Below, one piece after another: positions 41,927 to 52,006 of a stretch of DNA of 64,000 nucleotides. The stretch is taken from the NCBI GenBank assembly GCA_964472315.1, contig CAYYJS010000015.1, positions 6,596 through 70,595 of the forward strand, read 5' to 3'. Each line of letters begins with the position of its first letter. Positions within the stretch are counted from its first letter, which is position 1. The notes under the pieces were generated by a model. The model was not told the origin of the DNA and made no database searches. It worked only from the letters and a program-made list of their open reading frames with translations. Origin of the DNA: CAYYJS01 sp964472315 (lineage in GTDB: Bacteria; Verrucomicrobiota; Kiritimatiellia; UBA8416). The position numbers and the translations under genes are program-made.

Positions 41927-44680
41927 CTACCAATCCCGCGCGGAGGGTTGAAAACGGATCATCCGGTTCCGTCGACGCTTCTCGGCCTCGTGCTCCTTCT
42001 CGCGTTCGATCGCCTTGTCGAGGACTTGCTCGACATCTTCGTCAAGCTGTTCCTCAGGCTGTTCCGCGGGTTGCTGCTCCTCCGGTTTCTCGTCGTTCGG
42101 GTCGGACTCCCGGGGTTGGGGTTCCTGTCCCGGTTGTTCCTCCGGTTGCTGGTTCTCCGGCGACTGCTGCGATTGCGGCGGCGGCTTCGGCAGCAGGTCG
42201 CGGATCTCTTCCATGAGCCGAGCCGCCGTCTCCTGATCGGCCACGGCATCCCGGTAACGGCGATCCTCGAACGCGCCGCAAGCCCGTGACTGGGCGTCCG
42301 CGACGCCGTTGGCCAGTTCCAGAATCTTCGCACGGTTCTCGGCGGAGAGCAATGGCGCCTGCGGCGCATCCGGCGGCGTGTTGGTGCCGGTCGGCGGCGG
42401 GGCGGGGATGCCTTCCGGGGGGACGGATTGTTCGAAGCGGTCGCGGAACATCGGGGTCAGTTCCCGCGCCTCCTTCTGATCGTCGCCGGCCTGCTGCAGC
42501 GCGGCGCCGCCGGCGGTATCGGCGGCCCGCGCAACCGCCAGGGCATTGGTTTGCCGGCGCAGATCCTCGGCGAGCAGCAGTTCATGGGGCACGACCGATT
42601 TCCAGAGCTGGTACAGGCCCTGGGCGGCCCTTGTGCCGACGGCGCGCCCGGAGAGATCGAGGTCGCGGAAGCGTCCGGCGGCGTCGAGCATATCCTGGCG
42701 CGACCGTTCGGCAACCTGATTCAGGGCGGCCTGGAGTTGGGCGTTCGTGGCGGCGGGGCCTTGCGCGAGCGCCTCCGTCAGTTTGGCGCGCAGCGGAATC
42801 CAGAGATCGGCCGCGGCGCGCTGGTCGGCGGCGAGCGCCTCCAGGGCGTAGACGCGATCGGGCGTCGTGTTGGTGGCCACATGGTCGGCGGCGTCGAGCA
42901 ACGCGCGTTGCCGGCGCAGCAGTTCATCGGCGAGGTCGGGGGGCTGTTTCGCGCCGTGGGCCTTCATCAGACGTTCGATCTTCGCTTCCTCGTCGAGGCG
43001 GGGCAGGTCGCGCATGGCGGCGGCGAGATTGAGACGTGCCGCGGTTTCGGCGGGTTGACCGTCCGGCGCATCCTGGCGCAAGGCCTGACGGAAGGCATCG
43101 GCGGCCTGGCGCATCAGTTGGGCGCGGGCGGCGGTGTCGGGGGCGCCCTCGGCTTCGGGCGCGGCCGTGGCGGCATGGAAAAGCGCGGCGCCGAGGGCGG
43201 CCGCGGCGCCGTCGCGCGGTTCGTTGGATTGCAGTACGAGACCGCGCAGCAGGTCGGCCGCGCCGCGGTAGTCGCCGGCGGCGTAGCGCGCGAGGGCGGC
43301 ATTGTAGGTGAACACGGCGGCGGTCCGGGGATCGGTGCCGCGTGTGGCGCCGAGGTAGGCTTCGGCGGCGGCGGCGTAGTCGCCCTGGCGATGGAGTCGT
43401 TGGGCGGCGCGGGCGCCGGCGCGGCCGGCGGGCGTGTCGGACTTACCCACGGCGGCCGCCGCCGTCGCATTCGTGGCGGTATTCGTGGCGGCGGCGGACG
43501 ATGGCGCGTTGGTCGCGGCGCGCGCGGGTTCGGCGGCCGCAAACGCCAGAGCGCCGAGGGCGAGAAGGATGCCGACTTGCGCGGGGGGCGTTCGCCTCGA
43601 CGGCGTGCGGCGGCGCGGTCCGGCGGCCGGTCCGGCGGCCGGCGCGGTGGTCGGCGTCGGGGGACGGCTGGTCACGGCCAGGCGGCCACCGCTCAGCAGC
43701 ATCGCGGCCAGCGCGAAACATATGCCGGGAAACAGGAACCACTGGTAGCGTTCGATGGCGCGTTGCTGCCGCGTTTCGGCGAGTTCGCGGGCCTGGATTT
43801 TGCGGACATGCTCCTGGTAGAGCGTCCCCAGGGTCGTATGCGCCGTGCTGGCCAGTTCGACCGGCCAGTAGGCGCCGCCCGAGGCCGTGGCGATCTGGTG
43901 CAGCGTATGGTGGTCGAGGCGCGTGACGACGGCCTCGTTCTCGAACTGTTGAAAGCCGCCGGCCGATTCGGCGTCGGGAATGCGCGCGCCCTGGCGGTCG
44001 CCGAGTCCGACCGTGAAGACGGGGACGCGCTTCTCGCCCGCCTCACGGGCGATCACGGCCGCGTTGCCGGTGAGGTCTTCGCCGTCGGAGATGAGAATGA
44101 TGGCCTTCGTGGAGGACTCCTGGGCGTCGAACGCATCCAGCGCCGTTCGCAGCGCATGGCCGATGTCGGTTTCGCCGGGCGGCGCGGAATCGATGTCGAT
44201 GCCTTCCAGCGCCTGCTTGAGGAACGCGTAATCGGTGGTCATCGGACAGACGACGGCGCCCTTGTTGCGGAAGGCGATGAGACCGGCGCGATCGCCTTGC
44301 ATGGCGCGGATCAGGTCGAGGATATCGGCCTTGGCGCGGCGGAGTCGGTTCGGGTGCACATCCGTGGCGAGCATCGAGCGCGAGACATCGAGGCAGATCA
44401 TCAGGTCGCGCCCCGTCTGCAGTACCGTCTCCTCGCGTTCGCCCCAGCGCGGTTGGGCCACGGCCAGGAGCATGAACAGGCAGGCCGCGGCGAAGAGCGC
44501 GATCTGCGCGTGCAGGCGGGCGACGCCGTGCGGCGGGCTGAGGTGACGCTGCATGGCGGGCGAGACGAACGCATCGAGCGCGTGCGCGCGGCGGCGCACG
44601 AGGACGGCCCACCAGGCGGCGAGCGCGGGCGCCAGCCAGAGCAGATACAGAAACCCGGGGTTGGCGAAGTGAAACGGCAT
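41927..44680 (-). CDS. BatB-type VWA protein fused to a long TPR/charged region
   Basis: A 917-residue protein. The N-terminus FANPGFLYLLWLAPALAAWW has two membrane helices (about 8-25, 55-75). The VWA domain has the MIDAS motif ICLDVSRSM near 94 with the threonine/aspartate sites (PPGETDIGH, LISDGEDL). A third membrane helix lies near 315-335. Residues from about 410 form TPR-like repeats (AQRLHRQGDYAAAAEAYLGATRG), as in BatC. The C-terminal 100 residues are Gln/Glu/Pro-rich. This equals a BatB-BatC fusion. It overlaps nothing but lies one base after BatA. Confidence 0.85.
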   Translation of the reverse strand: MPFHFANPGFLYLLWLAPALAAWWAVLVRRRAHALDAFVSPAMQRHLSPPHGVARLHAQIALFAAACLFMLLAVAQPRWGEREETVLQTGRDLMICLDVSRSMLATDVHPNRLRRAKADILDLIRAMQGDRAGLIAFRNKGAVVCPMTTDYAFLKQALEGIDIDSAPPGETDIGHALRTALDAFDAQESSTKAIILISDGEDLTGNAAVIAREAGEKRVPVFTVGLGDRQGARIPDAESAGGFQQFENEAVVTRLDHHTLHQIATASGGAYWPVELASTAHTTLGTLYQEHVRKIQARELAETRQQRAIERYQWFLFPGICFALAAMLLSGGRLAVTSRPPTPTTAPAAGPAAGPRRRTPSRRTPPAQVGILLALGALAFAAAEPARAATNAPSSAAATNTATNATAAAAVGKSDTPAGRAGARAAQRLHRQGDYAAAAEAYLGATRGTDPRTAAVFTYNAALARYAAGDYRGAADLLRGLVLQSNEPRDGAAAALGAALFHAATAAPEAEGAPDTAARAQLMRQAADAFRQALRQDAPDGQPAETAARLNLAAAMRDLPRLDEEAKIERLMKAHGAKQPPDLADELLRRQRALLDAADHVATNTTPDRVYALEALAADQRAAADLWIPLRAKLTEALAQGPAATNAQLQAALNQVAERSRQDMLDAAGRFRDLDLSGRAVGTRAAQGLYQLWKSVVPHELLLAEDLRRQTNALAVARAADTAGGAALQQAGDDQKEARELTPMFRDRFEQSVPPEGIPAPPPTGTNTPPDAPQAPLLSAENRAKILELANGVADAQSRACGAFEDRRYRDAVADQETAARLMEEIRDLLPKPPPQSQQSPENQQPEEQPGQEPQPRESDPNDEKPEEQQPAEQPEEQLDEDVEQVLDKAIEREKEHEAEKRRRNRMIRFQPSARDW

Positions 44681-44681
44681 A

Positions 44682-45728
44682 TCAGATCATCCGTCGGTTG
44701 AGTCCCATGTTCAGCGATACGGCCAGCGCCAGCAGCGCCAGCGACGGCACCGCGAACCGGGGGAACAGTTCGTTGTACTGATGGTAAACCGCCTGCTCGA
44801 TGCGTGTCTTCTCCAGATCGTCGATATCCTCGAACGCCTTCGCGAGCGTGTCGGCGCTGCGGACGCTGAAGTAGCGGCCGCCGGTATCCTGGGCGATCTG
44901 CTTGAGCTGCGTCTCGTCGAGCGTGACGTGGGCGTAGCTGATGGCCTTGCGTCCGAAGGGGTCGGCGCCCCAGAACGGGGCGCGTCCGGTCGAGCCGACG
45001 CCGATGGTATAGACGCGGATGCCGAGCGCCTTGGCAAGCGTGACGGCCTGGGCGGGCGTGACCACGCCGGCGTTCGATTCGCCGTCGCTGAGCAGGACGA
45101 CGATGCGCGAGGCGGGTTCGGCGTTGCGCAGGCGGGCGCAGGCGGTGGCGAGCCCGTCGCCGATCGCCGTCAGCATTTCCTCTTCGTTCAAGACCGCGCC
45201 ATCCGGGCCGAACGCCGGTTTGGGCGTCTCGACGCCCTGGAGTACATGCAGCAGCGCCGCGTGATCGGTCGTCAGGGGGGCGCGCGTCGAGGCATAGCCG
45301 CCGAACGAGACGAGGCCGATCAGGTCCACCGGGCGCTGCTTGATGAACTCGGCGAAGGTCTCCTTGACGACATCCAGGCGCGTCCGATAGGCGACACCGG
45401 TGGGGGTGCGCTCGGAGAGATCGAGGGCTTCCATGGAGCCGGAGACGTCGACGACCATCTGAATGGCGATGACATCGGCCGTGCGGCGCGAGGACGAGAG
45501 CACGGTTTGCGGGCGGGCGAGGGCGAGGATGCCGGGCGCCATCGCGGCCAGGGCGACGCCGGGCAGGACGAGGCCGGTCCAGGCGCGCCAGCCGGGCCGT
45601 CCGGACGCGAGGCGGTGCAGCGGGGCGAAGCGAAGGCCGGAGCGTCGGCGGCGGCCATAGACGCGCCAGACCGCCGCGGCCAGCGGGATGAACAGGAGCA
45701 GGAAGATCGGGGCGCCGAAACGGAACAT
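44682..45728 (-). CDS. batA: BatA-type VWA membrane protein
   Basis: A 348-residue protein: two N-terminal membrane helices (about 5-25, 53-73), a VWA domain with MIDAS MVVDVSGSMEAL (near 92), GLVSFGGYA and LLSDGESNAG, and a C-terminal membrane helix about 325-342. This is the BatA layout. The start at 45728 gives the typical FRFGAPIFLLLFIPL N-terminus. Confidence 0.9.
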   Translation of the reverse strand: MFRFGAPIFLLLFIPLAAAVWRVYGRRRRSGLRFAPLHRLASGRPGWRAWTGLVLPGVALAAMAPGILALARPQTVLSSSRRTADVIAIQMVVDVSGSMEALDLSERTPTGVAYRTRLDVVKETFAEFIKQRPVDLIGLVSFGGYASTRAPLTTDHAALLHVLQGVETPKPAFGPDGAVLNEEEMLTAIGDGLATACARLRNAEPASRIVVLLSDGESNAGVVTPAQAVTLAKALGIRVYTIGVGSTGRAPFWGADPFGRKAISYAHVTLDETQLKQIAQDTGGRYFSVRSADTLAKAFEDIDDLEKTRIEQAVYHQYNELFPRFAVPSLALLALAVSLNMGLNRRMI

Positions 45729-45730
45729 GG

Positions 45731-46741
45731 CTAGCGCTCCTTTCGCTTGGCGGAGGCCCGCGCGGCGGCGTCGCAGCGGTCGGCGTCGGCGCCGACATAG
45801 GACCGGGCGGTATCGACGGCGGCCTCGATGGCGGCGTCGCCGGGATGGTGGGCGGCGAACTTGACCATATCCGCCGACTGGAGGAACTCGCGCAGGCGGG
45901 CGGCGACATCCGCGTCGAAACGGGGGTCGTCGCCGATGGCGGCGAGGAACTCCTCGGTGGTCTGCTCCGGCGCGCGGATGCGGTGCTGCCGTTCGATGTA
46001 CCGGCGCACGACCATCGTCAACTCGACGTAGAAATCCTTGACCAGGCCCTTCTCGACGAGTCGGCGGGCGAGCAGTTCCCGCAGCTCGTGCATGGCGCGT
46101 TCGCGCGGGGACAGGCGGGCCAGCACGACGTGTCGGCGGATGCGTTTTGCGAGGTGGAACAGGGGGAACGCGGCGGCGAGTATGGCCAGGGTGGCGAGCA
46201 CCCAGCCGAGCACCGTCCGCGCCGACGGTCGGATCCAGACGGGCTTGAACGTTTCGGCAACCGTGCCGGGCGCGGCACCGTCGATCACCGGCGCCAGTTC
46301 GAGCGCGACCGGCGGCGTCGTGAACCACATGGGCCGCGGCGGGCTGGCGCTCTGGTCGAGGCAGGTCACGACCAGCGGGGCGATGCGGTATTCGTCGGCC
46401 ACGATGGGCGTCAGGCGGGCGTGACGGCGGTGCAGGCTCTGGCCGGCGGCGGCGGTCGGCGTGTCGTCATAGGCGCCCGACAGCAGGAAGCCGTCGAACC
46501 GTCCGCCGAACTCGGGCAGCGTGACGCGCACCTCGGATGGGGCGGTCACTTCGATCGTCAGGAGCAGATCGCGGTCGAGGTGGACATCCGAACGGCTAAG
46601 GGTGAGCGCGGCCCTGACGCTGCCCTGCGCGGCGGTGACGGTGCGCGGCGCACCGGCGGATTCGGCGCGGACGTCCGGCGACTTGTCGCGGCGGCAGCCG
46701 GCCGCGCCGAGGAGGACGCAGAGCAGCAGGCATCGGTACAT
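45731..46741 (-). CDS. DUF4381-like lipoprotein of the Bat cluster
   Basis: A 336-residue protein with a lipobox-like start (LLLCVLLGAAGCRRD), a beta-rich periplasmic region to about 180, one membrane helix (TVLGWVLATLAILAAAFPLF) and a helical cytoplasmic end (SPRERAMHELRELLARRLVEKGLVKDFYVELTMVVRRYIE). The last part matches proteins annotated DUF4381 or BatA-associated. It lies between DUF58 and BatA, as usual. Confidence 0.75.
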   Translation of the reverse strand: MYRCLLLCVLLGAAGCRRDKSPDVRAESAGAPRTVTAAQGSVRAALTLSRSDVHLDRDLLLTIEVTAPSEVRVTLPEFGGRFDGFLLSGAYDDTPTAAAGQSLHRRHARLTPIVADEYRIAPLVVTCLDQSASPPRPMWFTTPPVALELAPVIDGAAPGTVAETFKPVWIRPSARTVLGWVLATLAILAAAFPLFHLAKRIRRHVVLARLSPRERAMHELRELLARRLVEKGLVKDFYVELTMVVRRYIERQHRIRAPEQTTEEFLAAIGDDPRFDADVAARLREFLQSADMVKFAAHHPGDAAIEAAVDTARSYVGADADRCDAAARASAKRKER

Positions 46742-46743
46742 GG

Positions 46744-47634
46744 TCAGCCCCTCCGTGCGCGCAGTTGACGTTGGCGGAACAGGCGGCGGACATCGTCCAC
46801 GAACGGCCGTGCCGTGGACAACGGGATGTGGTCGATGCGGTTGCGGCGGAACGTGCGCAGCAGCGCGTCGGACTCGTCGCGGGCGGCACGGGCGAAGCGT
46901 TCGCGGACGGCGGGCGACGAGGTGTCGACCACGTGCAGCGCGCCGGACTCGGCATCCTGCATCTCGACGAGTCCGACGTTGGGCAGTTCCAGCTCGCGCG
47001 GGTCGGTCACCGGGCAGCAGATCAGGTCATGTTTGCGGGCCGTGGTGCGCAGTTCCTGTTCATAGTCGCGGGCCAGGAAGTCCGAGATCAGGAACACGAT
47101 CGAGCGGCGTTTCTGGACATTGTTCAGAAAGCGGAAGGCGCCGGCGATATCGGTGCCGCGGCTGGTGACTTCCGCGGCGAGCACCTCCCGCACCAGGCGC
47201 ATGGCGGCGGTGCGGCCCTTGCGCGGCGGGACGTATTTCTCGATGTGGTCGCTGAAGAGCACGAGGCCGATATTGTCCTGGTTCTTGACGGCCGACAACG
47301 CGAGCAGGCAGGTGATTTCCGCGGCGGTCTCGGCCTTCGTGCGGTCGCCCGAACCGAAACACTGGGAACCCGAGATATCCACGAGGAACACGATCGTCAG
47401 TTCGCGTTCCTCGCAGAAACGCTTGATGAAGGGGTGACCCATCCGGGCGGTCACGTTCCAATCGATCGCGCGCACGTCGTCGCCGGGCACATAGGCGCGG
47501 ACCTCGTCGAACTCGATCCCCTGGCCCCGGAATACCGAATGGTAGGCGCCCGACAGATGCTCGTCGACGAGGCGGCTGGTGATCATCCGGATCTTGCCGA
47601 CCTGCTTCATCAACTCGCGTGTATCGATGGGCAT
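46744..47634 (-). CDS. DUF58 domain protein (VWA-like)
   Basis: A 296-residue soluble DUF58 protein with the characteristic GQGIEFDEVRAYVPGDDVRAIDWNVTARMGHPFIKRF block and a metal-site motif VFLVDISGSQ. It functions with MoxR ATPases. The start at 47634 is preferred, because GGAGG lies about nine bases upstream of it; the ATG at 47640 is too close. Confidence 0.92.
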   Translation of the reverse strand: MPIDTRELMKQVGKIRMITSRLVDEHLSGAYHSVFRGQGIEFDEVRAYVPGDDVRAIDWNVTARMGHPFIKRFCEERELTIVFLVDISGSQCFGSGDRTKAETAAEITCLLALSAVKNQDNIGLVLFSDHIEKYVPPRKGRTAAMRLVREVLAAEVTSRGTDIAGAFRFLNNVQKRRSIVFLISDFLARDYEQELRTTARKHDLICCPVTDPRELELPNVGLVEMQDAESGALHVVDTSSPAVRERFARAARDESDALLRTFRRNRIDHIPLSTARPFVDDVRRLFRQRQLRARRG

Positions 47635-47658
47635 GGCCATTCCCTCCGTCGAACTCGG

Positions 47659-48645
47659 TTATGGCACGGGCAGCGAGTTGAGGATACCGGTGATGACATC
47701 CTCGCTGGTGACCTCCTCGGCTTCGGCTTCATAGGTAAGGATGACGCGGTGGCGGAGGACGTCGTGGGCGATTTCCTTCACGTCCTGCGGCGTCGCGTAG
47801 GGTCGGCCGTTGAGCATGGCGTTGGCCCGCGCGGCCAGGTTGAGGTAGAGCGTGGCGCGCGGCGAGGCGCCGTACTCGATCTGGTGCGCGATATCGAGCT
47901 TGTAGTCCGCCGGCCGGCGTGTCGCGAACACGATGTCGAGGATGTAGTCGCCGACCTTCTCGTCGCAGTAGACGTGGTCGAGGGCCTCGCGCATGGCGAT
48001 AATCCGTGCCGGGTCCAGGACCGCCGAGATGACGATATCCTGTCGGCGCGTGAACCGGTTCATGATGCGCCGTTCGTCATCCTTCGACGGGTAGTCGACC
48101 TTGCACTTGAGCATGAACCGGTCGATCTGCGCTTCGGGCAGGGGGTAGGTGCCCTGCTGCTCGATCGGGTTCTGCGTGGCCATGACCATGAACGGATTCG
48201 GCAGGGGATAGGTTGCGTTGCCGATGGTGACGGCATGTTCCTGCATCGATTCCAGCAGCGCCGACTGCACCTTGGCGGGGGCGCGGTTGATCTCGTCCGC
48301 CAGCAGGAGGTTGGTGAAGACGGGGCCCTGGCGCGGCGCGAAGGTGCCCTCCTTCGGGTTGTAGATCATCGTGCCGATGACGTCGGCGGGCAGCAGGTCC
48401 GGCGTGAACGAGATGCGCTGGTACTGCACCCCGATGGCCGTGGCCAGCGTCTTGACGACGGTGGTCTTGGCCAGGCCGGGAACGCCTTCCAGCAGGATGT
48501 GACCGCCGGTCACGAGCGCGATCAACATGCGGTCGAGCAGGCGTTCCTGGCCGACGAGCATCTTGTGGACTTCCTGGCGAACGGCGTCGAAAGCCGCCGA
48601 CTGGGCCTTGATCAGGTCTGTGGCGCGTCCGATATCTTCTGCCAT
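47659..48645 (-). CDS. MoxR family AAA+ ATPase
   Basis: A 328-residue AAA_3 ATPase with Walker A LLEGVPGLAKTTVVKTLA, Walker B NLLLADEINRAPAKVQSALLE, sensor 1 MVMATQNPIEQQGTYPLPEAQIDRF and the C-terminal lid. It is a chaperone-like ATPase for the VWA proteins downstream. Confidence 0.95.
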   Translation of the reverse strand: MAEDIGRATDLIKAQSAAFDAVRQEVHKMLVGQERLLDRMLIALVTGGHILLEGVPGLAKTTVVKTLATAIGVQYQRISFTPDLLPADVIGTMIYNPKEGTFAPRQGPVFTNLLLADEINRAPAKVQSALLESMQEHAVTIGNATYPLPNPFMVMATQNPIEQQGTYPLPEAQIDRFMLKCKVDYPSKDDERRIMNRFTRRQDIVISAVLDPARIIAMREALDHVYCDEKVGDYILDIVFATRRPADYKLDIAHQIEYGASPRATLYLNLAARANAMLNGRPYATPQDVKEIAHDVLRHRVILTYEAEAEEVTSEDVITGILNSLPVP

Positions 48646-48684
48646 CTTAGGCCTCCCGCGGGTTGTACGGCACGGCGTGAGCCG

Positions 48685-49941
48685 CTACTTATTGACGGCC
48701 GCCTGGGTGTTCGTCGCGGCGGTCGCCGCGGCATCCTTCGGGGTTTCGGCCGGTGCGGCGGCCTCGGCCGCCGCGGCGCCGGCGGCATCCGGCGCCGGCG
48801 TTTTGTCCGCGCCGACGGCCGCCATATCGGCGTCCTTCTTCTCCTCGTCGGTCTTCTGCTTCAGCAGATCGGTCCGCGGCTTGAGCATCGTCTCGGCCTT
48901 ATAGGACGGAATCACGTAGGTCCAGTTGGCCAGCTTGCGGTTGAGCGCCGCGGCCTCGTCGCGCACTTTGCCTTCCTCCGCCTCGCGGGTCTTCTTGGCC
49001 TCTTCGGTCTCGTCGGCCGGGACCGGCGTGCCGGCGCCCGCGTAGGAAACGCTGAAGCGGGCATAGCGATTCTCCGACTCGCCGGCCTTCCCGCCTATCT
49101 TAACGACGTGGAGCACCCCTTTCTTGGTTGTCGCCTCGTAAATCACCGGGGCGCCGAAGCCCATCGCGTCGTCCGTCATCGCGGGGTCGGCGATGTCCTC
49201 GAAGCGGAGGTAGCTCAGGGCGCTCTCCAGCGCGTAGACCTTGGAGTCGTCGAACGTCTCGCCCTCCGCCAGGTTCCCGAGCGTCAGCTTGCCGTCCGCG
49301 CCGCGCGCGAGCTCGACGGGGGCGCGGTCGGGGCCGGTGACGCGGATGCCGGCGACATCGCTGCCGGTCAGGTTGGCGACCTCGGCATTGACCCAGCGGG
49401 TGGGGTCGGTCTCGGCGAAGTCGTGTAGCGCGTCGGCGACGAGTGACACGGTCTTGCCGCCGTCGGTCGAAACGAAACGGCCGTCGGGATACCCGCCGCG
49501 ACCGGACGTCGCGGATTGGGCTTCCCGGGTCTCGCCGATCATCACGGAAGCCAGCGTCGCGCCGGCTTCGTCCTCGAGCACGAGGCGGGACGCGGTCTCG
49601 GGCGTCAGTTTGAGGCCTGCCTTCTGCGCATCGCCAACGGTGACGGTCTGACCGACCTTGAGGTCGGCGAGTTTGACCAGCGCGCCCTTCAGCTTCCCGA
49701 AGTCGGCGGGGTAGTTATGCTTTTCGGCGACGGCCCAGGCATCGTCCACGCGCGACACGGTCGACGTCTTGCCGTCGGCGACGAGGGTGACGCGGGCGAC
49801 CTTGTCCAGGGCGAGGCCGGGGAGCAGGGCTTTCCCGACTTCCGCGGGCATCGGTCGGTGTTTGCGGTTCGAGGTCAATACGGCCAGGCCGCCCAACACG
49901 GCTGCCGCGATGACGAGGGTGATCAGTGTCTTGCCCTTCAT
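48685..49941 (-). CDS. DUF4340 domain protein
   Basis: A 418-residue protein anchored by one N-terminal helix (TLITLVIAAAVLGGLAVL). It reads VARVTLVADGKTSTVSRVDDAWAVAEKHNYPADFGKLKGALVKLADLKV, the DUF4340 core, with repeats of that fold in the periplasm. The C-terminus is alanine/threonine-rich. DUF4340 genes commonly sit next to GldG-type ABC components. Confidence 0.85.
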   Translation of the reverse strand: MKGKTLITLVIAAAVLGGLAVLTSNRKHRPMPAEVGKALLPGLALDKVARVTLVADGKTSTVSRVDDAWAVAEKHNYPADFGKLKGALVKLADLKVGQTVTVGDAQKAGLKLTPETASRLVLEDEAGATLASVMIGETREAQSATSGRGGYPDGRFVSTDGGKTVSLVADALHDFAETDPTRWVNAEVANLTGSDVAGIRVTGPDRAPVELARGADGKLTLGNLAEGETFDDSKVYALESALSYLRFEDIADPAMTDDAMGFGAPVIYEATTKKGVLHVVKIGGKAGESENRYARFSVSYAGAGTPVPADETEEAKKTREAEEGKVRDEAAALNRKLANWTYVIPSYKAETMLKPRTDLLKQKTDEEKKDADMAAVGADKTPAPDAAGAAAAEAAAPAETPKDAAATAATNTQAAVNK

Positions 49942-50029
49942 GTGAGTCTCTCCTTTGTCAGTCTTCCAGGGTTAAGGGTTGGCGATGCCGGGCGCGGCCG
50001 ACGGGGCCGCGCCCGAACCGGCGGCACGG

Positions 50030-51955
50030 TCATCGGTTCTTGCGATGCAGACCGAAGGCGATGCCTGCCGCGGCGACGAGTGCCGGCATCAGGGCGATGT
50101 TGAAGAACTTGAGCTTGATACCGAGTGTTTCGATCTCGCTCCGGAGTTGCTTGCGGACTTCCTTCAGCTCCTGCTTCACGCGGAACTCCTCGGCGCGGAA
50201 GCTCTCGATTTCCTGCTTCTGGCGCTCGCTCAGGATGAACCGCTGGTTGTCGGTCTTCTCCTGCTGGAGTTCGTTGAGCCGCGCCTGGGCCTGTTGCAGC
50301 CGCGACTCGAGGGACTTCTCCTTCTCCTGCCAGCGTTCGACGGCGGCACGCTCCAGCTTGTCGACGCGGGCAAACGGGCGGTTGAACTCGCCGCGCGAGC
50401 GGATCGAGATCAGATCCTCGCTGCCGGCCATCTGCTCGACGATGTTGGCGAACATGGACAGGTTTTCGTTCAGCGGCCGGTACGCCTTCGCGCCGAAGAA
50501 GTTGATCTCCTCCACGCAGACCGGATCGTAGATCATATCCGCATCGGCGACGATGACGACCACGCTCTGGCCTTCCTTGAGCGCGTTGTCCGCTTTGGCT
50601 TCGGTTTCCGGCGTCGCCTTCTCCGCGTCCTTGTCCGCGGCGTCATCGGCGGGCTCGTCCGCTTTCGGCCGGCCGTCGGGGAACGCGGTCTTGAACTTGC
50701 CGCCGAGGCGCAGCGCGATATGCTGGGCGGCGCCGGCCTTCTTCGCCTGGCGGGCGATGGCATCGGCGCCGAAGCGCGCGGTCATGCCGTCGATCAGCGC
50801 CACATTGTGCGTGGTGGTCAGCAGCGGCGTCACCGTGATGTCGCTGGACGTGTTATCCGTCAGCGCGCCGGCGAAGGCGGTACGGATGAGTTCGAGCCGG
50901 GCGGTGGAGACATCGTCGCGGCTGATGTTTTCCGGTCCGTAGGTCATGACCACCGGGCTACGTTCCACGCGGTTGTCGCCCGTGCGCATCGGGGTGCCGG
51001 CGTTGAAATCGGCCAGCACCTTGTCGGGGTCGTAGCCGATGCCCCAGGCGCGCAACAGTTTGTCCGCGTTCGAGGACGCGCCCGGCATGCCGTATGGCGA
51101 GCCGGCGCCGGCGGACTGATCGGCGAAGGCCATCGGGTCGATGAACAACACGAGGTGGCCGCCGCCGAGCACATACTGGTCGAGGGCGAACTGGGCCTTG
51201 TCGCTCAACTCCTTCGGGTGGACCACCAGCATCGCGCTGAGACCGGCGGGGACGCCTTCGTCAAGCGCGGCGATCTCGCGCAGTTCGTAGTTCTTCCGCA
51301 GGTCCTCGAAAGCGACCCACGCGGGTTGCGGCTGGGGCGGGGGCTGGCCGGGCATGGGGTACGGGGGCGGCCGCATGCCCAGGACCGGCAGGCTGCTGAA
51401 CACGCCGATGACCGGTTTCGCGGGGTGCGCGATGCCATGGATCAGGCGTGTGACGTTGTACTCCAGGAGTTGCTGCATGCGCGGGTCGAGCGAGGGCATT
51501 GTGTCCTCGGCCTTGCCGGAGACGGCGACGAGGCCGAAGTAGACCGGCGGACCGAACATGTCCAGCGGCTGCCCCGACAGACCGTACTTCTGCGCCCATT
51601 CCTCGGCCTCGGAATCGGGTTTCGGATCGTACTTCTGCAGTTCGATCATACCCTTCGAGGCCAGTTCGTACTCGCGCAGCAGGTCCTCGACCTGGCGGGC
51701 GTAGTTCTTCAGTTGCACCGGCACTTCCGGGTTGCTGCTGTTGAAAAACAGCTTCAGCGTGACGGGTTGTTCGATCTTCGCGATCGTCTTCAGCGTGCCG
51801 TCCGACAGCGAGTAGAGGTTCTCGTCGGTCAGATCGGTGCGTAGGCGCAGGTTGCCGACGAGGCTGTTGGCCGCGACCAGGATCGCGAACAGCACAAGCA
51901 GGCCGACCAGCCCTGAGCCGAGCTTGATGACGGTATGAGGTTTGTCGTTCTTCAT
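50030..51955 (-). CDS. GldG-family ABC auxiliary component
   Basis: A 641-residue protein: an N-terminal helix (about 12-32), the conserved RLRTDLTDENLYSLSDGTLKTIAKIEQPVTLKLFF start, a long periplasmic region with GATase-like features (YVLGGGHLVLFIDP), a coiled coil about 545-620 (EREKEKSLESRL-like) and a C-terminal helix. It matches the GldG/ABC-2 auxiliary family of gliding motility and PVC genomes. Its role here is not necessarily gliding. Confidence 0.87.
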   Translation of the reverse strand: MKNDKPHTVIKLGSGLVGLLVLFAILVAANSLVGNLRLRTDLTDENLYSLSDGTLKTIAKIEQPVTLKLFFNSSNPEVPVQLKNYARQVEDLLREYELASKGMIELQKYDPKPDSEAEEWAQKYGLSGQPLDMFGPPVYFGLVAVSGKAEDTMPSLDPRMQQLLEYNVTRLIHGIAHPAKPVIGVFSSLPVLGMRPPPYPMPGQPPPQPQPAWVAFEDLRKNYELREIAALDEGVPAGLSAMLVVHPKELSDKAQFALDQYVLGGGHLVLFIDPMAFADQSAGAGSPYGMPGASSNADKLLRAWGIGYDPDKVLADFNAGTPMRTGDNRVERSPVVMTYGPENISRDDVSTARLELIRTAFAGALTDNTSSDITVTPLLTTTHNVALIDGMTARFGADAIARQAKKAGAAQHIALRLGGKFKTAFPDGRPKADEPADDAADKDAEKATPETEAKADNALKEGQSVVVIVADADMIYDPVCVEEINFFGAKAYRPLNENLSMFANIVEQMAGSEDLISIRSRGEFNRPFARVDKLERAAVERWQEKEKSLESRLQQAQARLNELQQEKTDNQRFILSERQKQEIESFRAEEFRVKQELKEVRKQLRSEIETLGIKLKFFNIALMPALVAAAGIAFGLHRKNR

Positions 51956-52006
51956 CGGGTAGTGTCCTTTCCTTCTGCGCGGCCGGCGGGAAGGCCGGCC
52001 ATGGCG

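Noticed and set aside
49979..51844. 621-codon plus-strand frame opposite GldG
   Set aside because: Antisense of a well-matched GldG-family gene; its composition is that of a shadow frame.
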